Source: Acidobacteriota bacterium (GTDB taxonomy: Bacteria > Acidobacteriota > Vicinamibacteria > Vicinamibacterales > CAVVIG01). From it: a stretch of 11,046 nucleotides of DNA. Below are positions 4,713 through 10,728 of the stretch, piece after piece (the first letter of the stretch is position 1; every line of letters begins with the position of its first letter). The position numbers were made by a program, and so were the translations under genes. The notes under the pieces were generated by a model that saw nothing but the letters and a program-made list of their open reading frames with translations, ran no database searches and was not told the origin of the DNA. The stretch spans positions 1 to 11,046 of the forward strand of contig QHWF01000067.1 of assembly GCA_003222455.1 (NCBI GenBank), read 5' to 3'.

Positions 4713-7194
4713 ATTTCAGATCCGCATTCGTCTTCATGGCCTCCCCACTCGCGACGGCCATGCTGAACGGTGGGCTCTTGACGATTCCCGTGATGACCGA
4801 TGACCAGGAGTAATCGGCCGCCGCGGCATCGCGCTCGATTTTCCGGATAGCGGGCATGTCCTGATAGTCGAGGCCCCGGCCCGCCGCGTAGGCCAGGAGC
4901 TTGCCGCTGAGCGTGCGGACGAAGTCTTCCTTGTGGCTGACGAGCAGCGTCCGCAGACCCGCGAGACCCTCGAATCGCGTCCCGTCAGGGAACAACGCCG
5001 ACGGATCGATCGGCGCGCCGTCGCTGACGGTGCGCCATTTTCCGAGGGCGTCGAAATTCTCGAGCGCGAAACCCAGCGGGTCCATCCGCTGATGACACGA
5101 TGCGCACGCCGGGTTCTTCCGGTGCATCTCCATCCGCTCGCGGAGCGATCGGGGCTGACCCTCGACGCCCGCTTCTTTGAGCGCAGGAATGTCGGGCGGC
5201 GGCGGCGGCGGCGGGGCGCCCAGCATGTTCGCGAGCAGCCACCGTCCGCGCATCGTGACAGACGTGCGATTGGGATATGAGGTGACCGTCAGGACGCTCG
5301 ACTGACCGAGGAGCCCGCCGCGTGTGTTGCCGGTGAACGTGACGCGCCGGAAATGGTAGCCGTAAATATTCGGAATCCCGTAGTGCGCCGCCAGCCGCTC
5401 GTTCAGAAACGAATAGTCGGCCGTCAGCAGCTCCACCACGCTGCGGTTGCCGTGCACCTGGCTGCCGATAAACAGCTTGGTCTCCTGTTCCATCGCATCG
5501 CGCAGGTTCTCGTCGAATTCCGGATACAGCTCGGTGTCGGGCACAACCCCCGGGAGTTTGCTCAGCTCGAGCCACCGGCTGGCGAAATTGTCGACCAGCG
5601 CTTTCGACCGCGGATCGCGAAGCATGCGCTGAACCTGCTTCTCGAGCGCCGCGGGATCGTTCAGCGTGCCGCGAACCGCCGCATCTCGCAGCTCATCGTC
5701 CGGAATGCTGCCCCACAAGAAAAACGACAGCCGCGACGCCAGGTCGAGATCGCTGAGGCGATACACGGATCCGGCCGCCAGCCCTGGGGGCTCGCGTTCG
5801 ATGCGGAAAAGAAAACTCGGAGCCGCGAGGATGCGTTCGATCCCCCGCTGGATGCCGGCATCGAAGCTGTCTTCGGCCTTGTAGAAACCGAGCAGCGTTT
5901 CGATCTCGCTCCCGGTCACCGGCCGCCGATAGGCGCGCATCGCGAGCGTCGACAGGATCTTTCTCGCACAGGCGAGGTTTTTATCCGGGGGTTGGCAGAT
6001 GAATACCTTGCGGCGGCTCGGCGACTGTCCCGTTGCGGGCACGCCGTACGGACCGCCAATCGATACGATCTCCGCCGCAGGATTGCCGTGGTAATACTCG
6101 TTGGTCGTGCGTCCAAAACCGGTCTGCGGCGGCTGCAGCACGCCTTCGGGCTCCCAGAACCGCCTGACGAAGGACACGCTGACTTCGTGAGGGCCTGCTT
6201 TCACGGGGACGCGCACCTCGAGATTCGCGTCGGCGGTGTGCATGTATTCTTCGAATTCCGGATCGCCCTGCGTATTCCCGGCGAAATTTTCCGGATTGGT
6301 CATCCCCCTGGCTTCACCGCCGACCGTGAACCGCTTCAGGAGCACGCCGTCGAGACGGAAGTCGAGCTGATGGGGCTCGCCCATGCCGATGATGTAGTCG
6401 TACTCCTGCCGTCGCAGCAGCACCTTGATGGTGTACTCCGCGTCGAGCGGAAAGTGATAGCGGATGAGTGCGCCGCCCTGGGAACCGAACGGCAGGTCGT
6501 CGTTGAGGCGTTCGTCCTGCACCAGCGCCTTCGAAATCTTGAACGTGTCGATCACCGGATGCAGTGCCGGATCGCCGACAGCCAACCGGCTGAGCGTTCG
6601 CGCGGCAGACAGGTAATTTTCCAGCAGCGCCGGCGAGACCGACAGCACACTCGCCACATTGTCAAAGCCTTCCTGATCGGCTTCGTCTGATGACAGCAAC
6701 GCGCGTCCGTCGATCTCGAGGTCGAGCAGATCGCGGATGGCGTTGGTGTACTCGCTGCGGTTCAAGCGGTGAACAGGAACGCGCCCCGGACTTGGTTTCG
6801 CGGCCGCCGCCGCGTCCAGTTCCCGTTCGAGTGCGGTCGCGACCGCCGCATAGGTGGCGGCATCCGGCCGCGGCCGGCCCGGAGGCGGCATCTCGCCCGT
6901 GCGGAGTTTCGTGACGATTTTTTCCCACTGTTGGGCATTGCCGGCAACATGCTGGACGTCCAGGCTGTCGATCTGCAGGCCGGCTGTTTTCAGCCGGCTG
7001 TTGTGGCACGTGACGCAATACTTATTCAGGATGTCGCTCGTGGGGATTGAAGGGGTGGCCGGCGCGGCGGTCTGCACGGCGACGGAAGGGCCGGCCCACG
7101 TGTCGGCCCGAGCGCGAATACGCGGGGCCGCTCCTAGAACGCAGACGCCCAGCAGCGCCACCAGCGCTCGCGAACGTGCCGATCGTTCTGGCAT
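4711..7194 (-). CDS. DUF1592/DUF1587-family di-haem c-type cytochrome, exported
   Basis: This 827-residue protein shows the full planctomycete-type cytochrome layout. A signal peptide (LVALLGVCVLGAA, about 10-23) is followed by an N-terminal haem site CVTCH (60-64) with EMPPPGRPRP downstream. DUF1587 spans about 139-203 (VPVHRLNRSEYTNAIRDLL). A beta-rich segment (about 235-345), possibly ligand-binding, comes next. Then come DUF1595 (about 407-467, LAMRAYRRPV), DUF1592 (about 477-604, SRLSFFLWGSIPDDEL), DUF1588 (about 621-721) with the family's Pro-run (661-667) and a second haem site CASCH (697-701) in CASCHQRMDPLGFALENFD, and DUF1585 (about 745-820, FVRTLSGKLLAYAAGRGLDY). The protein should be a periplasmic or outer-surface electron carrier or oxidoreductase with unknown substrate. 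The ATG has GGAG 8 nt upstream. The gene leads the four-gene minus-strand run and diverges from the quinoprotein gene. Confidence 0.94.
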   Translation of the reverse strand: MPERSARSRALVALLGVCVLGAAPRIRARADTWAGPSVAVQTAAPATPSIPTSDILNKYCVTCHNSRLKTAGLQIDSLDVQHVAGNAQQWEKIVTKLRTGEMPPPGRPRPDAATYAAVATALERELDAAAAAKPSPGRVPVHRLNRSEYTNAIRDLLDLEIDGRALLSSDEADQEGFDNVASVLSVSPALLENYLSAARTLSRLAVGDPALHPVIDTFKISKALVQDERLNDDLPFGSQGGALIRYHFPLDAEYTIKVLLRRQEYDYIIGMGEPHQLDFRLDGVLLKRFTVGGEARGMTNPENFAGNTQGDPEFEEYMHTADANLEVRVPVKAGPHEVSVSFVRRFWEPEGVLQPPQTGFGRTTNEYYHGNPAAEIVSIGGPYGVPATGQSPSRRKVFICQPPDKNLACARKILSTLAMRAYRRPVTGSEIETLLGFYKAEDSFDAGIQRGIERILAAPSFLFRIEREPPGLAAGSVYRLSDLDLASRLSFFLWGSIPDDELRDAAVRGTLNDPAALEKQVQRMLRDPRSKALVDNFASRWLELSKLPGVVPDTELYPEFDENLRDAMEQETKLFIGSQVHGNRSVVELLTADYSFLNERLAAHYGIPNIYGYHFRRVTFTGNTRGGLLGQSSVLTVTSYPNRTSVTMRGRWLLANMLGAPPPPPPPDIPALKEAGVEGQPRSLRERMEMHRKNPACASCHQRMDPLGFALENFDALGKWRTVSDGAPIDPSALFPDGTRFEGLAGLRTLLVSHKEDFVRTLSGKLLAYAAGRGLDYQDMPAIRKIERDAAAADYSWSSVITGIVKSPPFSMAVASGEAMKTNADLK

Positions 7195-7227
7195 TGCGGG
7201 CTCTCCGGGTCAAGTATGCCGTACCTA

Positions 7228-7243
7228 GCCGTGCTTGCACGGC
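7228..7243. repeat. perfect 7-bp hairpin upstream of the DUF1592 gene
   Basis: GCCGTGC (7228-7234) and GCACGGC (7237-7243) form a perfect GC-rich stem with a 2-nt loop. The position is between the only TTGACA of the minus strand (7266-7261) and the GGAG ribosome-binding site of the DUF1592 gene. Operator or leader-RNA structure are the likeliest roles. Confidence 0.5.
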
Positions 7244-7316
7244 CTGAATGTGTATGAAATTGTCAATTCTGCCGGGCAACCCCGGGTCCCCGACGCGGGC
7301 CCCACGCGCGGATCTA

Positions 7317-7380
7317 GTAACGAAGGTCCGCCTGACAGCGGCGTGTTTTCACTCGTCGGGTCGGGGCCGAGCTTCGTTAC
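7317..7380. repeat. 9-bp spaced inverted repeat upstream of the quinoprotein gene
   Basis: GTAACGAAG (7317-7325) and CTTCGTTAC (7372-7380) are perfect reverse complements 46 bp apart. Between them lies GGTCCGCCTGACAGCGGCG, which has a partial fold-back of its own. The right arm ends about 48 bp before the -10 box of the quinoprotein gene. The layout could be a regulator site pair with looping or a small palindromic mobile-type repeat. Sequence alone does not decide. Confidence 0.5.
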
Positions 7381-7428
7381 CGTCACTCGCAAAATGCCAT
7401 CCGTGGAGCAGTGGAAGAGGCGGTGCGC

Positions 7429-7434
7429 TACAAT
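7429..7434 (+). promoter_or_regulatory. -10 box for a probably leaderless quinoprotein transcript
   Basis: TACAAT at 7429-7434 differs from the -10 consensus at one base and lies 7 bp before the ATG at 7442. That is the normal distance from a -10 box to the transcription start, so the mRNA would begin at or next to the A of the ATG. No Shine-Dalgarno sequence lies before the ATG, in agreement. No good -35 box is seen. Confidence 0.5.
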
Positions 7435-7441
7435 TCGCGCC

Positions 7442-9220
7442 ATGCAACGCCGTCTGTTGTCGATCAGCACGGGCACGCGACGTCTCACGCGGAGACTCTT
7501 GAAACGCCGTTCAGCGGCTTCAGCAGCTCTGGCGGGCGGATTAACAGCCGCCGCGCTGGCGGCGGCAACAGTTTCCGGCTCCGGCCAGTACACCATGACG
7601 GTCAACAGGGACCGGCTGCTCAACGCGCAGAACGAGCCGCAGAACTGGCTGATGATGAACGGCGATTATGGATCCACCCGCTATTCGAAGCTGACGCAGA
7701 TCAACCGCGACAGTGTCAAGAACCTTCGCCTCGTCTGGGCCATGGCGCTGGGCGGCATGCAGGACGTGGGACAGAACGGTCCGGAGAGCGAGATCCATCC
7801 CCTCGTCGACAACGGCTTTCTCTACACGAGTGACGGCTGGGGCACGATCTACAAGATCGACGGCCGCAATCCGGGCAAGGGCGAGTTCGTCTGGGTGACG
7901 GATCCCGGGGTGAAGCACCAGGGAAATCTTCCGCGCACGCGCGGCATTGCGCTCTGGGAAGATCTCGTGATCGCCAATCTGCCCGACGGCCGCGTGATTG
8001 CGATCAACCGCAACAACGGCGAAATCGTGTGGGACCAGATGGTGGCGAAGACCATTGAACTCGGCGGCAAAGAGCGGTTCACCAACGGCGCCGGCGATGC
8101 GAAGACGCGCGGCTGGATCGCGGCGCTCGACGCTCGATCGGGCAAGGAGCTCTGGCGCTGGTACGTCGTGCCGAAGCCGGGCGATCCGGGCAGCGAAACC
8201 TGGAAAGATACGAACAACGCCTGGAAGACAGGCGGCGGCGGCCTGTGGCAGACCGGCTCCTATGATCCGTCGACGAAGCTCACGATCTGGGGCACGGGCA
8301 ATCCGGTCCCGATTTACGATCCGCAGGCGCGCCCCGGTGACAACCTCTACACCAACTCTGTGGTCGCGCTGAACGTCGACACCGGCAAGCTGGCCTGGTA
8401 CTTCCAATACACGCCGAATGATTCGTGGGACTTCGACGAAGTCGGCATCCACATGCTGTACGACACGACGATCGACGGCCGAAGCCGTAAGGTCGTCAGC
8501 CATTTCGCGCGCAACGGCTTCTTCTACTCGCTGGACCGCACCAATGGCGAATTCCTCAAGGGAGGCCAGTACGTCAACGATCTGAACTGGACGAAAGGTC
8601 TCAATCCCAGAACGGGCAAGCCGCTCGACTACGATCCCAGGCTGGATGTGCAGATCTACAATCCGGCCGCGCGCGCGCTGCGCGGCGATGGCCAGAAGCG
8701 CACGTGCCCGACCTGGCACGGCGGCATCGCGCACCAGCCGACGGCGTACAACCCGGTCAAGAATATCGCCTACGGCGTCGGCATCGAGGGCTGCTCCTCG
8801 GCCAATGGCGCCGCCGTCGCGTTCTTATCGCCGGAAGGCGGCATCGACGAAAAGAAAAGCGAGAAACGGACTTACAGCAGCGATCTGTATTACGGCTCGA
8901 TCACGGCGTACGACACGATCAACCATAAAGTGCTGGCCAAGGCGGTGACCGACATCGAGATTCGTTCGGGCGCGACCGACACCGCGGGCGGTGTGGTGTT
9001 TACAGCGCTGCAGGATGGGTGGGTCGTTGCCTACAACGACGAAACGCTCGAGGAGCTCTGGCGCTTCAATGTCGGCACGCCGCTGAAGGGCGCACCTGTA
9101 ACGTACGCAATCGGGCCGAAGCAATATGTTGCGGTGCAGTCCGGCGGGCGCCACCTGCATCCGGTGAAGTTCGACAAGCTGGAGAACTCGAGTTATCTGT
9201 TCGTCTTCGCGTTGAACTGA
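7442..9220 (+). CDS. PQQ-dependent alcohol dehydrogenase-like quinoprotein
   Basis: From the ATG at 7442 this is a 592-residue exported eight-bladed propeller enzyme of the methanol/ethanol dehydrogenase type, expected to oxidise an alcohol in the periplasm and pass electrons to a cytochrome c. An Arg-rich n-region and Ala-rich signal segment (SAALAGGLTAAALAAA) are followed by the family start NWLMMNGDYGSTRYSKLTQI. Propeller-blade motifs include ALDARSGKELWRW, ALNVDTGKLAWYFQY, AYDTINHKVLAK and AYNDETLEELWRF. WGTGNP (N287) supplies the usual Asn metal ligand. SWDFDEVG holds the catalytic-type Asp (D330) plus a second Asp (D332), as in lanthanide-dependent enzymes. No adjacent Cys pair is present, unlike classical methanol dehydrogenases, and there is no C-terminal haem domain. 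The substrate cannot be told. The frame is open back to 7235, but a -10 box ends 7 bp before 7442, which favours that ATG. A TTG at 7499 would also leave a signal peptide. Confidence 0.93.
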   Translation: MQRRLLSISTGTRRLTRRLLKRRSAASAALAGGLTAAALAAATVSGSGQYTMTVNRDRLLNAQNEPQNWLMMNGDYGSTRYSKLTQINRDSVKNLRLVWAMALGGMQDVGQNGPESEIHPLVDNGFLYTSDGWGTIYKIDGRNPGKGEFVWVTDPGVKHQGNLPRTRGIALWEDLVIANLPDGRVIAINRNNGEIVWDQMVAKTIELGGKERFTNGAGDAKTRGWIAALDARSGKELWRWYVVPKPGDPGSETWKDTNNAWKTGGGGLWQTGSYDPSTKLTIWGTGNPVPIYDPQARPGDNLYTNSVVALNVDTGKLAWYFQYTPNDSWDFDEVGIHMLYDTTIDGRSRKVVSHFARNGFFYSLDRTNGEFLKGGQYVNDLNWTKGLNPRTGKPLDYDPRLDVQIYNPAARALRGDGQKRTCPTWHGGIAHQPTAYNPVKNIAYGVGIEGCSSANGAAVAFLSPEGGIDEKKSEKRTYSSDLYYGSITAYDTINHKVLAKAVTDIEIRSGATDTAGGVVFTALQDGWVVAYNDETLEELWRFNVGTPLKGAPVTYAIGPKQYVAVQSGGRHLHPVKFDKLENSSYLFVFALN

Positions 9221-9233
9221 CGCAACACAACAT

Positions 9234-9302
9234 TCAACGCAGAAACCGCAGAACCCGCAGAACAAAACCGTTTCTCTGCGGGTTCCGCGTGTTCTGCGTT
9301 GA
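9234..9302. terminator. 9-nt-period fold-back between convergent genes, likely bidirectional terminator region
   Basis: The left arm, units CGCAGAAAC, CGCAGAACC, CGCAGAACA (9238-9264), is mirrored by a right arm, TCTGCGGGT, TCCGCGTGT, TCTGCGTTG (9275-9301). The outer ends TCAACGCAGAA and TTCTGCGTTGA (9234-9244, 9292-9302) pair perfectly and the whole stem is about 30 bp with a few mismatches. It starts 14 bp after the quinoprotein TGA and ends 22 bp before the cytochrome stop, exactly where a two-way terminator would sit. It lacks a strong T-run. The same motif read in frame gives strings such as NAEHAEPAEKRF, often mis-called as protein. Confidence 0.7.
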
Positions 9303-9323
9303 TCGTCGTGGCTCTCCGTCGTC

Positions 9324-9869
9324 CTATTTTGGAAACTCGCGGCATGCCTCGACCTCCGAGCCCCAGAATTCGATGCACCTGGCGCGATCCATCGGCCCTT
9401 TGCCGACGACCTTCTGGAGCAGGAAGTCCACCAGCAGCTCGATCTCTCGCTGCTGAAACGTCGCCGGCGGATCGGGCATCGGCGACTTGAGATCGGTCTG
9501 CTTCATACCGTAGCAACGCCCGTCGGTGTAGGCGAGCTTGTCGAATGCCGGCATGCCTGTTCCCGGCCGTCCACACTTGATGGTCGTTATCAGCCTGGCG
9601 CGGTCGAGCCTCGTTTCGCGCAGGTTGGATCCGTCCGGCATCTGACTGTCCATCTTGCGGCCGTCAGCCGCCCAGCCGTGACACGCCTGGCAATCCCCCT
9701 TATGCAGATAGAGTCTCATCCCCTCCGCCACGTCGGCAGTGTCCGGAGCCTGCGCGGAGGATATCGGACCGACGAGCGCCTCGGCCGGCGGCACCGTGAC
9801 GCGTGCGCCGTTCGCCGGAATGGCGAGCGAGACGATTGAGACCGCAATCAACGGCAGTGTCCTGCGCAT
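9324..9869 (-). CDS. exported mono-haem cytochrome c
   Basis: This 181-residue protein has a signal peptide (MRRTLPLIAVSIVSLAIPANGA) and a class I-type cytochrome c core. The haem site is CQACH (60-64), within MRLYLHKGDCQACHGWAADG. GTGMPAF supplies the probable axial Met (M106). The C-terminal helix is REIELLVDFLLQKVVGKG, followed by a tail with two more Cys (C165, C176, in RCIEFWGSEVEACREF). C99 and C119 also exist, so one or two structural disulphides are plausible. Cytochromes with this tail are often found beside PQQ dehydrogenases, and here the gene converges on one that lacks a haem domain. It is therefore the natural candidate electron acceptor (inference). It is last in a minus-strand run, 28 bp beyond the 254-residue gene. 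Only a weak ribosome-binding site is seen. Confidence 0.9.
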   Translation of the reverse strand: MRRTLPLIAVSIVSLAIPANGARVTVPPAEALVGPISSAQAPDTADVAEGMRLYLHKGDCQACHGWAADGRKMDSQMPDGSNLRETRLDRARLITTIKCGRPGTGMPAFDKLAYTDGRCYGMKQTDLKSPMPDPPATFQQREIELLVDFLLQKVVGKGPMDRARCIEFWGSEVEACREFPK

Positions 9870-9897
9870 GCCAGGGCCCGACCGGTGTCAGACCGAA

Positions 9898-10662
9898 TTA
9901 CTTTACATACTTCGGAACTTTGATGCGGCCTTCCCAGAGGCTCTTGTTATTTTCCTCGCAGGAGTACTCCATGATCTGCCAGTCGGGCCTCAGGGTGAAA
10001 TTCCGCGTGTTCTTCCACGGCCTGGTGAAGGTCCTGGGATCGTCGACGATCACTTCGTAGGCGATGTGACCGCGATCGGGCCGCGAGAAGCGCTGGACGA
10101 GATGCAACTGATCGCTGTGAGGATGGCCGATCGTATCCAGGCGGGTCTTGCCGTTGAAGTTGACCGTGTCGATGACCAGCGTGTCGCCCTCCCAGTGACC
10201 CACGGAGTCGCCGAACCATGTCGGGATGCCGTTGCCGTGCTGGCGGCCGTCGATGGGAACCACGGTGAACCAGGAGTTCTGTTCAAACAGGAAGGCAAAG
10301 TGGGTGTCGCTCTGCATGATTTGCATCGGCTCCGGCGTGTTGACGGAGCGCGTCATGCCGAAGGGGAGGCAGGCGCCCGTGTAGTCGCCTTCGGCCGCGT
10401 CGTATTTCTTCCATTCGGCCTCTCCCCAGGGAGTAAACGGAAGCTCGGACATGCCCTTTTGATCTTTGCCGTCTTTGGTCATGTCCGGCACGTACGGCTT
10501 TTGCCAGACACCGCTGAAGTCCACTTTGCCGGACGCAGTCCGGGGCGCAGGACCCGAGGGCGGCCGGAATTCCTGCTGGTCTGCGGCGATCATCCGGAAC
10601 ACAGGCGTCATCGTCAGCAGGGCCAGCACGGCCAGCAGGCTCGCGACAAAACGATTCTTCAC
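9898..10662 (-). CDS. exported hypothetical protein, 254 aa, common beside PQQ dehydrogenases in Acidobacteriota
   Basis: The GTG at 10662 opens a 254-residue protein with signal peptide MKNRFVASLLAVLALLTMTP. I recognise the pattern from many Acidobacteriota proteins without a settled name. It has DFSGVWQKPY (48-57), a mid-protein Cys in GACLPFGMTR (96-105), MQIMQSDTHFAFLFE, then VVPIDGRQHGNGIPTWFG, GDSVGHWEGDTLVIDT (151-166), RLDTIGHPHSDQLHLVQRF (174-192) and VDDPRTFTRPW. The beta-rich, His- and Asp-containing core suggests a lipocalin-like or beta-barrel binding fold, but this is not established. An AAAGGA ribosome-binding site lies 5 nt before the GTG and is supplied by the end of a 9-nt repeat. 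Neighbours on the same strand are a DUF6152 protein upstream and a cytochrome c downstream, and all are exported or of exported families. Confidence 0.85.
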   Translation of the reverse strand: MKNRFVASLLAVLALLTMTPVFRMIAADQQEFRPPSGPAPRTASGKVDFSGVWQKPYVPDMTKDGKDQKGMSELPFTPWGEAEWKKYDAAEGDYTGACLPFGMTRSVNTPEPMQIMQSDTHFAFLFEQNSWFTVVPIDGRQHGNGIPTWFGDSVGHWEGDTLVIDTVNFNGKTRLDTIGHPHSDQLHLVQRFSRPDRGHIAYEVIVDDPRTFTRPWKNTRNFTLRPDWQIMEYSCEENNKSLWEGRIKVPKYVK

Positions 10663-10666
10663 AGAA

Positions 10667-10698
10667 TTCCTTTGCGGCCTTCGCGGCCTTTGCGTTCC
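10667..10698. repeat. GGCCGCAAA-type 9-nt repeat
   Basis: On the minus strand the units read GAACGCAAA, GGCCGCGAA, GGCCGCAAA, GGAATTCTG. They fill most of the 66-bp spacer between the DUF6152 gene and the 254-residue gene. The junction of the last two units, AAAGGAA (10673-10667), is the ribosome-binding site for the GTG at 10662. In another frame the repeat reads NAKAAKAAKE, which makes a spurious open frame here. Confidence 0.8.
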
Positions 10699-10728
10699 AG
10701 CGTGGCGTCAGGTTAGCCGGATACGCTC

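Larger units (their letters stand above)
7195..7441. promoter_or_regulatory. divergent intergenic regulatory region
   Basis: These 247 bp separate the starts of the DUF1592 gene (minus) and the quinoprotein gene (plus) and should hold both promoters. On the minus strand an exact TTGACA (7266-7261) is present, but no good -10 box lies at 16-18 bp, so that promoter is unproven. A perfect hairpin, GCCGTGC/GCACGGC with a 2-nt loop (7228-7243), sits 34 bp upstream of the DUF1592 start and could act as an operator or leader hairpin. Towards the quinoprotein lies the GTAACGAAG/CTTCGTTAC inverted repeat (7317-7380). An open plus-strand frame runs back to 7235, but it is unlikely to be coding. Confidence 0.5.

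Noticed and set aside
5194..5214. GGC-triplet run in the DUF1592 gene as a possible phase-variable tract
   Set aside because: It encodes the seven-Pro segment that is typical of this family, and a triplet change would not shift the frame.
5353..6690. 445-codon plus-strand open frame opposite the DUF1592 gene
   Set aside because: Antisense to a well-supported multidomain gene, with Arg-rich shadow composition.
7235..7441. Extra 69 N-terminal codons on the quinoprotein
   Set aside because: The extension has no signal-like or family-like sequence, and a good -10 box lies 7 bp before the ATG at 7442.
7541..8734. 397-codon minus-strand open frame opposite the quinoprotein gene
   Set aside because: Shadow of the PQQ enzyme. 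Composition and lack of motifs do not support coding.
9739..10716. 325-codon plus-strand open frame opposite the cytochrome and 254-aa genes
   Set aside because: It spans two real minus-strand genes and their spacer. No ribosome-binding site or domain was found.
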